Below are positions 24,599 to 33,701 of a stretch of DNA of 64,000 nt, one piece after another (within the stretch, counting starts at the first letter, position 1; each line of letters starts with the position of its first letter). Source of the stretch: Streptomyces phaeolivaceus (GTDB lineage Bacteria; Actinomycetota; Actinomycetes; Streptomycetales; Streptomycetaceae); assembly GCF_009184865.1 (NCBI RefSeq), contig NZ_CP045096.1:682001-746000 (forward strand), read 5' to 3'. Below the pieces are notes generated by a model that did not search any database, was not told the origin of the DNA, and saw only the letters and a program-made list of their open reading frames with translations. Position numbers and translations under genes: made by a program.

Positions 24599-24844
24599 TC
24601 AGCCTTCCTTGCCGCCCTTGCCCTCCTGGTCCGCCTGGCCCCCCAGGGCGTCCTCGTCGACCGCCAGGCTGTCGCTGGAGACCGTCTTGCCGACCTTGCC
24701 GAGCGTGCCCTCGACGTCCAGTTTGCTCAGTCCGTCCGTCTTCCCGAGCGCGTCCGAGGCGTCGAGACCGTGCGACGGCGTGATGGCCGCGACGACGAAA
24801 CCGGTGGCGAGGGAGGCGATGGCGAGCATGCTGCGCTTCTTCAT
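24599..24844 (-). CDS. Small secreted protein of unknown function
   Basis: An 81-residue protein with a clear Sec signal peptide (MKKRSMLAIASLATGFVVAA, cleavage near ITPSHG-LDA) and a mature part of about 55 residues that is Asp/Leu/Gly-rich with a repeated look (DALGKTDGLSKL, GTLGKVGKTV) and a charged tail KGGKEG. It has no Cys. The ATG at 24844 is preferred; the longer frame upstream starts with an unlikely basic stretch. I do not recognise a family; it looks like the small exported proteins common in Streptomyces. A hairpin follows. Confidence 0.65.
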   Translation of the reverse strand: MKKRSMLAIASLATGFVVAAITPSHGLDASDALGKTDGLSKLDVEGTLGKVGKTVSSDSLAVDEDALGGQADQEGKGGKEG

Positions 24845-24934
24845 GCCCCGCTCAACTGCGGAACGGGGCACGGGGTCACGCCCCGATTTCCGACGCTTCC
24901 CGGGCACCCGGGACGTCGCCCGGCTCGGCGTCGG

Positions 24935-25888
24935 TCAGCCTCCCTCGGCCGGCGTGCTCGCGCGCCCCGCCAGCGCCGCCGCGGCGGCTCCCACCAGGCC
25001 CGCGTCCGTGCCCATCACGGCGGGGGCGATGGTCAGATCCTGGACGAAGGAGAGCGTGGCGTAGTTCTTGAGGGCGGCGCGGAGAGGGGCGAAGAGGACG
25101 TCACCGGCGTTCGCGACGCCGCCGCCGATGACCGCGATGTCGATCTCCACAAGGGTGGCGGTGGCGGCGATCCCGGCGGCGAGGGCCTGCGCGGCCCGCT
25201 CGAAGGAGGCCACCGCGACCGGGTCACCGGCCTGCGCGGCGGCGGCGACCGCCGCGGCGGAGGTGTCCCCGTCGGGGCCGGGCAGCCAGCCGTTCTCCAG
25301 GGCGCGCCGGGCGATGTTGGGCCCGCTGGCGATGCGCTCGACACAGCCGCGCGCACCGCACGGGCAGGCGTCGCCGTCGAGGTCGACGCTGATGTGACCG
25401 ATGTGGCCGGCGTTCCCGGTGGGGCCCGCGTGCAGTTTCCCGCCGAGGACGAGGCCGCCGCCGACGCCCGTCGACACGACCATGCACAGCGCGTTGTCGT
25501 GGCCGCGCGCCGCGCCCTGCCAGTGCTCGGCCGCCGTGATCGCCACACCGTCGCCGATCAGCTCGACGGGCAGCCCGCCGGTCACCGCCCGGACCCGCTC
25601 GACGAGCGGGAAACCGCGCCAGCCATGGATGTTCACCGGGCTCACCGTGCCCGCGGAGGCGTCCACCGGACCCGCGCTGCCGATCCCGACGGCCGTGGCC
25701 CCGCCCCACCGCGGGTCCCCGCCCAGCTCGCCGAACACCTCCTCCACGGCCCGCATGACGGTCTCGCCGTCCTGCTGTGCGGGCGTCGGGCGCTGGGCGC
25801 GCACCAGGATCCGGCCGTGGCCGTCCACCAGCGCCCCGGCGATCTTGGTGCCGCCGATGTCGAGCGCGGCCACGAGGTCGGTCTGCAT
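24935..25888 (-). CDS. ROK-family sugar kinase
   Basis: A 317-residue ROK protein. The ATP-binding ALDIGGTKIAGALVDG is at residues 8-23, GIGSAGPVD follows, and the ROK signature region LCMVVSTGVGGGLVLGGKLHAGPTGNAGHIGH is spread over 135-170. The zinc site CPCGARGC lies just after, with the second ATP loop VIGGGVANAGD near the end. All are intact, so it should phosphorylate glucose or a related hexose or N-acyl sugar. The ATG at 25888 is used because the frame upstream lacks family similarity. It is divergent from a LacI regulator across a palindromic operator. Confidence 0.9.
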   Translation of the reverse strand: MQTDLVAALDIGGTKIAGALVDGHGRILVRAQRPTPAQQDGETVMRAVEEVFGELGGDPRWGGATAVGIGSAGPVDASAGTVSPVNIHGWRGFPLVERVRAVTGGLPVELIGDGVAITAAEHWQGAARGHDNALCMVVSTGVGGGLVLGGKLHAGPTGNAGHIGHISVDLDGDACPCGARGCVERIASGPNIARRALENGWLPGPDGDTSAAAVAAAAQAGDPVAVASFERAAQALAAGIAATATLVEIDIAVIGGGVANAGDVLFAPLRAALKNYATLSFVQDLTIAPAVMGTDAGLVGAAAAALAGRASTPAEGG

Positions 25889-26034
25889 CAGTGTCAGTTC
25901 TCCCGCTGCGAGTCTCCTACCGGGCGCCCGAAACACAGCGGCACCCGGATCTCCGGCCGGAAAACCGGCAGCACGACGCTCGCCTGGTGGGGGGCGCCGG
26001 CCAGAGAATGCGATAGACAGTCTCCCCCGGCTGT

Positions 26035-26046
26035 GACAACGTTGTC
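26035..26046. promoter_or_regulatory. LacI-type operator GACAACGTTGTC
   Basis: A perfect 12-bp palindrome centred on CG (TGACAACGTTGTCC in context), the shape bound by LacI-family regulators. It lies 147 bp from the ROK kinase start and 106 bp before the LacI start, so it can control both. The adjacent LacI protein is the obvious ligand-responsive binder. Confidence 0.75.
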
Positions 26047-26151
26047 CAGGCTCTATGCTCGACGCCACATCCTCAACAGCCGCACATTTTCCGCCACGGG
26101 ACACGGCCGATCACTCCCCGTGGACGACAGGACAGGACAGGACAGCGCACA

Positions 26152-27201
26152 GTGCCCGAGAGCGCCAACGGCATCGCCCGCCGCCCCGAGAACCGCTACG
26201 GCAACCGTCCCACGATGAAGGACGTCGCGGCACGGGCCGGGGTGGGTCTGAAGACGGTCTCCCGGGTGGTGAACGGCGAACCGGGCGTCACCCCGGACAC
26301 CGAGCGCCGCGTCCAGGAGGCGATCGAGGCACTCGGCTTCCGGCGCAACGACAGCGCCCGCGTGCTGCGCAAGGGCAGTACGGCCACCATCGGCCTGGTC
26401 CTGGAGGACCTCGCCGACCCGTTCTACGGCCCCCTCAGCCGGGCGGTGGAGGAGGTGTCCCGCGCCCATGGCTCACTGCTGATCAACGGGTCCAGCGCGG
26501 AGGACCCGGACCGCGAGCAGGAGTTGGCGCTCGCCCTGTGCGCCCGCCGCGTGGACGGGCTGGTGATCATTCCGGCCGGTGACGACCACCGGTATCTGGA
26601 GCCCGAGATCAGGGCGGGTGTCGCCACGGTGTTCGTGGACCGCCCGGCCGGGCGGATCGACGCCGACGCCGTGCTGTCGGACAGCTTCGGCGGGGCCCGT
26701 GACGGCGTCGCGCACCTCATCGCCCACGGCCACCGCAGGATCGGCTTCATCGGCGACATGCCCCGTATCCACACCGCCGCCGAGCGGCTGCGCGGCTACC
26801 GGGCGGCCATGGAGGACGCGGGCACGGACGTCGAGGACGCGTGGATGTCCCTGGGCGTCACCGATCCCGAGCGGGTCCGCAGGGCGGCCGAGGACATGCT
26901 GTCCGGCCCGGCCCCCGTCACGGCGATCTTCGCGGGCAACAACCGGGTGACGGTCACGGTCGTCCGTGTCCTCGCCGAGCACCCCCGGCCGGTCGCCCTG
27001 GTCGGCTTCGACGACTTCGAGCTGGCCGATCTGCTCCGCCCCGGCATCACGGTCGTCGCCCAGGACCCCGCGAAGCTGGGCCGCACCGCCGCCGAACGCC
27101 TCTTCCAGCAGCTGGACGGCTCCCTCGTCACCCCCGAGCGCATCGAACTGCCGACCCGGCTGATCGCCCGCGGCTCGGGCGAACTCCCGCCCGCGGACTG
27201 A
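26152..27201 (+). CDS. LacI-family transcriptional regulator
   Basis: A 349-residue LacI protein. The HTH and hinge are at residues about 21-75 (PTMKDVAARAGVGLKTVSRVVNGEPGVTPDTERRVQ, then GFRRNDSARVLRKG), and the periplasmic-binding-like sensor follows with ADPFYGPLSRAVEE, VVDGL-type IIPAGDD, HGHRRIGFIGD and VGFDDFELADLL. The start is the GTG at 26152; an internal ATG at codon 22 is less likely. A GGACA triple repeat lies in the leader. The effector is probably a sugar linked to the divergent ROK kinase. Confidence 0.92.
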   Translation: MPESANGIARRPENRYGNRPTMKDVAARAGVGLKTVSRVVNGEPGVTPDTERRVQEAIEALGFRRNDSARVLRKGSTATIGLVLEDLADPFYGPLSRAVEEVSRAHGSLLINGSSAEDPDREQELALALCARRVDGLVIIPAGDDHRYLEPEIRAGVATVFVDRPAGRIDADAVLSDSFGGARDGVAHLIAHGHRRIGFIGDMPRIHTAAERLRGYRAAMEDAGTDVEDAWMSLGVTDPERVRRAAEDMLSGPAPVTAIFAGNNRVTVTVVRVLAEHPRPVALVGFDDFELADLLRPGITVVAQDPAKLGRTAAERLFQQLDGSLVTPERIELPTRLIARGSGELPPAD

Positions 27202-27204
27202 CCC

Positions 27205-27972
27205 TTGGACGCCCCCGACCCCCGTACGCTCGAAGCGCTGGGCCTCGCCGTGGCGCCGCGCGAGGACCCGCTGAGCTATCCGGGCGCCTGGCCCGCCGAG
27301 TCGGCGCTGCTGGACGGCAACCGGCTGCTGCCGTTGGACAGGCTCGTCTTCGAGGACCGCGTGCCGGTCCTCTCGGTCGGCTCCAACGCCTGCCCCGCGC
27401 AGCTCGTCCACAAGATGGCGGAGCACGGCGTCGAGTGCCGGATCCCTCTGGTCAAAGCCAGGGTCACGGACATCGGGATCGGCGTCTCCGCACACGTCAG
27501 CCTGCTCGGCTATCTGTCCGCGTCACCGTTCCACTCCCCCGGCTCCACCGCCGAGTTGTTCCTGACCTGGCTCGACGAGGCGCAGCTCGCCGTGGTCGAC
27601 GCCAGCGAGGGCGTCGACTCACCGACCGGCAACTTCCAGCGGGCCGCGCTGCCCGGCACCGACTTCCCGGTCGAGCTGGAGTCGGGCGAACTCCTCGACC
27701 ACGCCTGGATCTACGTCAACCGGTGGGGCGTCCTGCGCGACGGCGGCCCCGGCCCACGCCCCCACCCGGGCCGGCAGCGCCCGCTGATCACCGAACTCCT
27801 CACCGCGTCCCCCGAGTTGCGCACCCTGTTCGGCACCACCCCCGACGAGTTCGCCGCCCGCGCCCGCGGCAACCGCGAACTGTGCCTCCGGGGCAGGGAG
27901 TTGTTCGCCGAACACAAGTGGACGACGGTGTCGGGCCTGGAACAGTACGTACGGCCGCATCCACGGGCCTAG
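27205..27972 (+). CDS. Conserved actinobacterial protein of unknown function
   Basis: A 255-residue soluble protein with a TTG start 3 bp after the LacI stop, so it is probably co-transcribed. Recognisable stretches are VPVLSVGSNACPAQLVHKM, VTDIGIGVSAHVSLLGYL, TWLDEAQLAVVDASEG and DHAWIYVNRWGVL. No catalytic motif is clear to me. The final codon TAG at 27970-27972 is part of the CTAG target of the IS element, so insertion left the stop intact and did not truncate the protein. Confidence 0.7.
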   Translation: MDAPDPRTLEALGLAVAPREDPLSYPGAWPAESALLDGNRLLPLDRLVFEDRVPVLSVGSNACPAQLVHKMAEHGVECRIPLVKARVTDIGIGVSAHVSLLGYLSASPFHSPGSTAELFLTWLDEAQLAVVDASEGVDSPTGNFQRAALPGTDFPVELESGELLDHAWIYVNRWGVLRDGGPGPRPHPGRQRPLITELLTASPELRTLFGTTPDEFAARARGNRELCLRGRELFAEHKWTTVSGLEQYVRPHPRA

Positions 27973-29363
27973 TACTGCAACCGCATCTGCGGGTTGTGGC
28001 CTCGGCGTTTGTAGTGGGAGCGGCGGGCACGGGCCTGGCTGCGTCGTCGGAAGCGTGACCAGTGCAGATGATGGTCGTTGCTGTGGTGGCGGGGCGTGAC
28101 GATGATGTGGCCGATCAGTCGGCGGATCTCCGGGACGCTGAGGGGTATGAGGTCTTGCTCGTCGTCCGCTCCGCCCCTTTTGCGGCTTCTGCGGCGCGGA
28201 CGGCGGTCAGGTAGGCGAGGGCGGCCATGGCCAGGGTGATGTGGCGGTACCAGGCCCGGTAGAGCCTCACCTGGTAGTGGTCCAGGCCGCACTCGCCCTT
28301 GGCGGTCTGGAAGCACTCCTCCACCGCCCACCTCGCGGCGGCTACCTTGACCAGGTCTTTCAGCCGGGAGGCCACCGATCCGTAGCAGACGTAGTAGGCG
28401 ATCTCGGTGGGGTCGCTGATGCTGCGGCGGGCCAGAACCCAGTGCCCGAAGCCGTTCTCCCAGTACGGGCGGATGGCGACGCGGGCCCAGTCGTAGATCC
28501 GTTCGCCGTGCGCGCCCTGGCCCCCGGAAACCCGCTTCCACGCTTGCCTGGGCAGGGCGGCGACCAACTGGTCCACCCTGGCGTCGCCGCCGTCCGCCGT
28601 GGTCACGGTGTCGTTGACCTTGGTGGCCAGTACGTGCGCGATCCTGCGTTCCTCCAGCCATACCCGCAGGTGCTTGACCTGCCCGTATGCCTCGTCAGCG
28701 GTGACCCACGCGAACGGGATGCCTGCGTCGACGGCACGTTGCAGCATCCACTTGCAGTGCTCATTCTTGGTCGCGAAGGGGATCTCGTCGTCGATCCCGG
28801 CTGCGCGGCAGCGCTCACGGTCATCCGTCCAGGAAACGGGGATGTAGAGCTCACGGTCGATCAATGCCCGCCCCCTGGCGGAGGCGTAGGCCAGGAAGGT
28901 CCCGATCTGGCAGTTCTCCGTGCGGCCGGCGGTACCTGTGTACTGCCGCTGGACTCCGGCGGACTTGGTGCCCTTCTTCAGGAAACCGGTGTCGTCGCAG
29001 ATCAGGACCGCGTTCTTGGCTCCGATGGTCTCCACGACGAAGTCGCGCACATCGTCGCGGACCGCGTTCTCGTCCCAGTCGGAGTGGTTGAGCAGGCGCT
29101 GGACGCCGTCCGGGCGGAGCTGCCCGACCTGCTCGGACAGCGTCCACCCGTTCTTCTTCTCCAGCGGCGCGACGAGTCCGTTCAGGTAGTCCAGCGCCCG
29201 CTCGCGGGGCTCCGACCTGCCGAAACGGTGGGCGAACCGGGCATGGAGCCCGGCCACCCCCTCGGACCACGACTCGACCTGCTCAACCGTCAGCGCATCA
29301 GCACACAGTCATACCAACGAGACCGCCGACCATCCGTCACGCCAGATGCGGTTGCAGTACTAG
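27969..29363. mobile_element. IS701-family insertion sequence with CTAG target duplication
   Basis: A 1387-bp element (27973-29359) bounded by perfect 17-bp terminal inverted repeats TACTGCAACCGCATCTG and its complement, and flanked by CTAG direct repeats (27969-27972, 29360-29363). The 4-bp YTAR-type target fits the IS701 family. One transposase is encoded on the minus strand. Ends and duplication are intact, which argues for a recent insertion. Confidence 0.93.
28115..29257 (-). CDS. IS701-family transposase, C-terminus out of frame
   Basis: The 380-residue frame from the GTG at 29257 has DDE-type motifs of the family: VLICDDTGFLKKGTKSAGVQRQYTGTAGRTENCQ (split over residues 83-120), WVTADEAYGQVKHL with the second Asp, and WAVEECFQTAKGECGLDHYQVR with the catalytic Glu. 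Family-like sequence also extends upstream (LTVEQVESWSEG) without a clear start codon. At the run CCCCTTTT (28174-28181) the expected C-terminus (DLIPLSVPEIRRLIGHII to MRLQY) continues in the -1 frame to the TAG at 27971-27969. Either a one-base loss or programmed frameshifting explains this. Confidence 0.88.
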   Translation of the reverse strand: MAGLHARFAHRFGRSEPRERALDYLNGLVAPLEKKNGWTLSEQVGQLRPDGVQRLLNHSDWDENAVRDDVRDFVVETIGAKNAVLICDDTGFLKKGTKSAGVQRQYTGTAGRTENCQIGTFLAYASARGRALIDRELYIPVSWTDDRERCRAAGIDDEIPFATKNEHCKWMLQRAVDAGIPFAWVTADEAYGQVKHLRVWLEERRIAHVLATKVNDTVTTADGGDARVDQLVAALPRQAWKRVSGGQGAHGERIYDWARVAIRPYWENGFGHWVLARRSISDPTEIAYYVCYGSVASRLKDLVKVAAARWAVEECFQTAKGECGLDHYQVRLYRAWYRHITLAMAALAYLTAVRAAEAAKGAERTTSKTSYPSASRRSAD

Positions 29364-29461
29364 CCATTGGCGCGGAGCGGTGTGCAGGGGGTTGCACCTT
29401 CCGTAACGGCATGTGGTCCGGTGGACCTACGTCCCGATCCCTTCAGAACAGGTCCTTGCTC

Positions 29462-30385
29462 ATGCATTCGTCCTTCCTGGCACCCCGCCAGGTCAAGATC
29501 GGTGACGCGGCGGCCTTCGCCGGCACCACGCCACGGGCGATTGGCCACTACCACGAGATCGGCCTGCTCCCCGAGCCTGAGCGGGGCGGCGACGACCGCC
29601 GCCGCTACGGGTACGAGGACCTGATCCGCCTGCTGTGGATTCGCAGAATGGCCGACGCCGGGATCGCCCTGGACGACATCCGTGACGCCTTCACCACCGG
29701 CACGGCCTCCGCCGGTGCGGACAGCGGGGACGGTATCGCGGGCACCCTGGAGCGGTTGGAGGAGACCCTCGCCGAGCAGGAGGCGGAATTGCGGCGGCAG
29801 CGGACCGCCGTACGGCGGATGCGCACCGAGGGCAGCCGCATGGGCCTGCTCTCCGGCTTCGTCACCGAACGCCTCAAGAGCCTGCCCGAGGGCTCCCTGC
29901 GCCAGGCGGACCTGGACAGTCTGCTGGTCACCGAGCGGATCTTCGGCGCGCTCGGCGCGGCCGTCCAGGCCACCCGCTTCGTCGCCCTGGCCACGCATCC
30001 CACTCTGCGGGAGGATTCCGACCGCATCGACGACGCCGAGGAGGCACTCGACGACAGCGTCGCCGTCGATGATCCACGGGTGGTCCAAGTGGCTGTCGAG
30101 CGGCACGCCTTCGAAAGCGCCCTACAGACAGTCATCGAGGAGTCCGGCCTCGGGAAGGACGACGACGCCCTCTTCGACGCCTGGGAAACTCTGCGCCCTG
30201 CCACCGCCGATGACGAGGACGGCGAGGACGAGGACGGGGCCGACCTCAGCGCCGACAGGCGGGAGGCCGGCTCCATGAGCGCGTTCGAAGCCACCGGGAA
30301 GATGCCGTACGACTTCTCCCCGGCCCGTCTGCGCTGCATGGAACTGGCCGAAGAACTCTCCGCCCAGGACTCACCCGCTACCTGA
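29462..30385 (+). CDS. MerR-family transcriptional regulator
   Basis: A 307-residue MerR-type regulator. The winged HTH spans residues about 10-80 (VKIGDAAAFAGTTPRAIGHYHEIGLLPEPERGGDDRRRYGYEDLIRLLWI), followed by a long dimerisation helix (TLERLEETLAEQEAELRRQRTAVRRMRTEG) and a large C-terminal domain with an acidic segment ADDEDGEDEDGADL. There are no Cys ligands typical of metal sensors, so an organic ligand is more likely. It directly follows the IS element; the 99-bp leader between them holds a GTGCAGGGGGTTGCAC palindrome (29379-29394) that could be its own operator. Confidence 0.85.
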   Translation: MHSSFLAPRQVKIGDAAAFAGTTPRAIGHYHEIGLLPEPERGGDDRRRYGYEDLIRLLWIRRMADAGIALDDIRDAFTTGTASAGADSGDGIAGTLERLEETLAEQEAELRRQRTAVRRMRTEGSRMGLLSGFVTERLKSLPEGSLRQADLDSLLVTERIFGALGAAVQATRFVALATHPTLREDSDRIDDAEEALDDSVAVDDPRVVQVAVERHAFESALQTVIEESGLGKDDDALFDAWETLRPATADDEDGEDEDGADLSADRREAGSMSAFEATGKMPYDFSPARLRCMELAEELSAQDSPAT

Positions 30386-30421
30386 AACACGGCCCAGGGC
30401 CGGGCGGCCGCGACCCCGGCC

Positions 30422-32248
30422 TCAGCAGGCCGGGAGTCCGGGTACCGGGGCGTCGTTGTCGCCGCCCTGCACATAGACGACGCTGACGTAGACGTTCGTG
30501 TTGCCGCTGTCGTCGTCGGTCTTGGCCCACCAGACGTTGGTCCACTGGCCGGAGGTCTCACGGCGGCCCAGGTTCTCCTGGCAGTAGAAGTAGTTGGTGC
30601 CCTGGTTGAGGACGCCGACCTCGGTGCCGGAGGCGGTGTAGGACTTGGCGGTGGTCCAGACGGTGCAGTTGTACTTGCCGCCGCCGATGGAGTGGCAGAC
30701 CGGGGCCTCCTCGGTCGCGCCGCCGGTCGTCCCGCCCGTCGTGGCCCCGCCCGAGGTGTCCGCGCCCCCGGTACCACCGCCGGTGGTGGTACCGCCGTCC
30801 GTGTCCCCCGACGGGGAGGCGGACGCGTCGTCGGTGTCCTTCCCCTCGCCGTCCTTCTCGCTCCCCCCGCTGGGGCCAGGGGAGGTCTTGTCGTCCTTCT
30901 CCTTTCCCTTCTCCTCTGTGTCGGAGCCGTCGGAGATGTCGACCGTGCCTCGACTGCGGCCCGGGGAGGGCGTGCCGCTGCTCGCTCCGTCGGCCGAGGA
31001 CTGGGCGCCCGTCCCCGTGTCGTCGTTCGCGTCGAGCAGCGCGACCGTGACACCCGTGGTGGCGAGCACGACGGTGACGGCCACGGCGGCGAGCAGGGCA
31101 CGGCCCTTGCGGGGACGGCCACCGCCGGTCGAGGACACGGTCGTGGCGGCGCCCGAGGCGGGTATGGGCGCGGGTACCGGCGGCTGCGGCGGCCCGAATC
31201 CGGGGGTCGGGCCGGTAGAGCCGAGCCCAGCACCAGAACCAGCACCCATCCCATCGGTCGTGCCGCCGAGCCCCGCACCCGCCGTCGCCGGTCCGAAGCC
31301 CGGCGGCACCGAGGGAACGCTCCGCTCGGTCTCCGCCCTCGGCATGGGTGCCGGGCCGGCGCCCATGCCCGTCGTCGGGGAGTCGAGCGCGCTCCCGGCG
31401 GCCACGGCCTCCAGCAGTGCGCGGGCCCGGTCGGCGTCCGGGCGGTGCTCCGGGCGCTTGTCCATCAGCTGCTGGAGGACCGGCCCGAGGGGGCCCGCCC
31501 GCCGGGGCTCGGGCAGCGCGTCGCTCACGATCGCGGTGAGCGTGGACCAGGTGGACGTACGCCGGAACGGGGACGAGCCCTCGACGGCCGCGTACAGGGT
31601 GGCGCCGAGTGCCCAGACGTCGGAGGCGGGGCCGGGATCGTTGCCCTGGGCGCGCTCGGGGGCCAGATAGTCGAGGGAGCCGACGAGTTCACCGCTGCGG
31701 GTGAGGTGGGTCGCGGAGCCGTCGCCCGGGTTCTCCATGGTGGCGATGCCGAAGTCGGTGAGGACGACGCGGCCCGAGCGGTCCAGGAGGATGTTGCCGG
31801 GCTTGACGTCACGGTGGAGCACGCCGACACGGTGGGCGGCGGCGAGGGCGCCCATCACCTTGGCACCGATGGCGGCGGCCTCGCGCGGGTCGAGCGGACC
31901 CCGGTCGCTCAGGACATCGTCCAGGGACGGCCCGTCCACCAGCTCCATGACGATCAGTGGGCGTCCGTCGACCTCGGCCACGTCGTGCACGGCGACGACC
32001 CCGGGGTGCCGGACCCGGGCGGCGGCCCGCGCCTCGCGCTGCATCCGCAGCCCCAGATCGGCCAGTTCGGGCGCTCCCGCGTCCGTATAGGTCCGCAGCT
32101 CCTTGAGGGCGACCTCACGGTGGAGCACCTCGTCCACAGCTCGCCAGACGACACCCATGCCGCCACGCCCGAGCTGCTCCACGACCCGGTACCGCCCGGC
32201 GAGAACCCGCCCGACACCGTCCGCCTGTCCGTTCGCCCCCGAAGACAC
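30422..32248 (-). CDS. Membrane Ser/Thr protein kinase (PknB-type)
   Basis: A 608-residue kinase from the GTG at 32248, which has AGGAACGAGG upstream (GTG at 32272 is an alternative). The kinase domain (about 10-270) has LGRGGMGVVWRA, the Lys in VALKEL, HRDVKPGNILL, DFGIAT and APERA. A Pro/Gly linker, one membrane helix (ALLAAVAVTVVLATTGVTVALL), and an external Ser/Thr/Gly-rich low-complexity region (about 410-510) follow. The external domain (VCHSIGGGKYNCTVWTTAKSYTASG ... FYCQENLG ... WWAKTDDDSGNTNVYVSVVYV) has four cysteines and looks like an SH3-like wall-binding fold. Signal unknown. Confidence 0.9.
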   Translation of the reverse strand: MSSGANGQADGVGRVLAGRYRVVEQLGRGGMGVVWRAVDEVLHREVALKELRTYTDAGAPELADLGLRMQREARAAARVRHPGVVAVHDVAEVDGRPLIVMELVDGPSLDDVLSDRGPLDPREAAAIGAKVMGALAAAHRVGVLHRDVKPGNILLDRSGRVVLTDFGIATMENPGDGSATHLTRSGELVGSLDYLAPERAQGNDPGPASDVWALGATLYAAVEGSSPFRRTSTWSTLTAIVSDALPEPRRAGPLGPVLQQLMDKRPEHRPDADRARALLEAVAAGSALDSPTTGMGAGPAPMPRAETERSVPSVPPGFGPATAGAGLGGTTDGMGAGSGAGLGSTGPTPGFGPPQPPVPAPIPASGAATTVSSTGGGRPRKGRALLAAVAVTVVLATTGVTVALLDANDDTGTGAQSSADGASSGTPSPGRSRGTVDISDGSDTEEKGKEKDDKTSPGPSGGSEKDGEGKDTDDASASPSGDTDGGTTTGGGTGGADTSGGATTGGTTGGATEEAPVCHSIGGGKYNCTVWTTAKSYTASGTEVGVLNQGTNYFYCQENLGRRETSGQWTNVWWAKTDDDSGNTNVYVSVVYVQGGDNDAPVPGLPAC

Positions 32249-32381
32249 CCGCGCCTCGTTCCTGTGACACACCGATGAATCGCGTACAGCCTAAGCCGTG
32301 GTCGGGGACGCTTCGGACCGGCGGCAACGGCTGTCACAGGACCGCTACTTGTGCCGCCGACGGACCGCGTCTCGTTGGTCC

Positions 32382-33686
32382 CTACTGGGCGGAAATCGTC
32401 AGATCCGCCCGTCGCGGGGACGCGAAGCCCTCCAGGTCGGTGCGGGTCAGGCCGGTCGCCCGGGAGACCTCGTCGATGTCGAGGGCGCCGCAGTCCAGGC
32501 CGCGCAGCAGATAGCCGCTGAGGGCCTTGGCGGTGGCGGGCTCGTCCATGACGTCACCGTCGACGCGGCTCGCGTACCGGGCGAGGCGGGCGGCGGCCTG
32601 TTCGTAGCCCTCGCGGTAGAAGGCGAAGACGGCCGCGTAGCGGGTGGGGATGTGGCCGGGGTGCATGTCCCAGCCCTGGTAGTAGGCGCGGGCGAGGGCG
32701 CGGCGGGTGAGCCCGTAGTGCAGGCGCCAGGCGTCGTGGACCCGCTCGGTGGGGCCGACGGGCAGGACGTTCGTCGAGCCGTCCGAGACGCGTACGCCGG
32801 TGCCTGCCGCCGCGACCTGCATGACCGCCTTGGCGTGGTCGGCGGCCGGGTGGTCGCTGGCCTGGTGGGCGGCGGAGACACCGAGGCAGGCGCTGTAGTC
32901 GAAGGTGCCGTAGTGCAGCCCGGTGGCACGGCCCTCGGCGGCGCCGATCATCCGGGCGACGGTGGCGGTCCCGTCGGTGGCCAGGATGGACTGGCTGGTC
33001 TCGATCTGGATCTCGAAGCCGATCCGGCCGGGTGTGAGGCCGCGCGCCTTCTCGAAGGCCTCCAGGAGCCGGACCATGGCGGTGACCTGCTCGGCGTACG
33101 TCACCTTGGGCAGGGTCAGGACCAGCCCGTCGGGCAGTCCGCCGGCCTCCAGCAGGCCGGTGAGGAAGATGTCGAGGGTGCGGATGCCCCGGTCGCGCAC
33201 CGGCGCCTCCATGCACTTCATGCGGATGCCCATGTACGGGGCGGCCGTGCCCTTGGCGTACGCCTCGGCGATCAGCCGGGCGGCGCGGGCGGCGGCCTCG
33301 TCCTCCTCGGCGTCGGGGCGCGCCCCGTAGCCGTCCTCGAAGTCGACGCGGAGGTCCTCGATCGGCTCGCGCTCCAGCTTGGCCCGGACACGGTCGTACA
33401 CGGGTCCGGCGAGGTCGTCGCCGAGGCCGAGGACGGCGGCGAACGAGCCGGCGTCGGGGGCGTGCTCGTCGAGGGCGGCGAGGGCCCGGTCGCCCCAGGA
33501 GCGGAGGGTGTCGGCGGCGAAGACGTCACCGGGGACGTAGACGGTGTGCACGGGTTGGCGGGTGCCCGGGTCGCCCGGGTAGCGGCGGGCCAGTTCCGCG
33601 TCGACGGGGGCGAGGGAGGCGCTGATCTCCTCGCTTACGGCGCCCGCGAGACTCGTCGCCACGTTCTCCTGCCGGCCCTGCCCCAT
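32382..33686 (-). CDS. DUF6986/HpcH-CitE-like aldolase
   Basis: A 434-residue TIM-barrel protein related to citrate-lyase beta/HpcH aldolases: VHTVYVPGDVF, LRVDFEDGYGARPDAEEDEA with acidic metal ligands, LTLPKVTYAEQV, GFEIQIETSQSIL with the conserved Glu, and HYGTFDYSACLGVSAAHQ. In Streptomyces homologues occur near purine/allantoin and glyoxylate genes, and a role in C2/C3 acid metabolism is plausible but unproven. GGAGGGTG precedes the ATG at 33686, and a perfect palindrome sits just upstream. Confidence 0.8.
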   Translation of the reverse strand: MGQGRQENVATSLAGAVSEEISASLAPVDAELARRYPGDPGTRQPVHTVYVPGDVFAADTLRSWGDRALAALDEHAPDAGSFAAVLGLGDDLAGPVYDRVRAKLEREPIEDLRVDFEDGYGARPDAEEDEAAARAARLIAEAYAKGTAAPYMGIRMKCMEAPVRDRGIRTLDIFLTGLLEAGGLPDGLVLTLPKVTYAEQVTAMVRLLEAFEKARGLTPGRIGFEIQIETSQSILATDGTATVARMIGAAEGRATGLHYGTFDYSACLGVSAAHQASDHPAADHAKAVMQVAAAGTGVRVSDGSTNVLPVGPTERVHDAWRLHYGLTRRALARAYYQGWDMHPGHIPTRYAAVFAFYREGYEQAAARLARYASRVDGDVMDEPATAKALSGYLLRGLDCGALDIDEVSRATGLTRTDLEGFASPRRADLTISAQ

Positions 33687-33701
33687 TCCACACCCTCCAT
33701 T

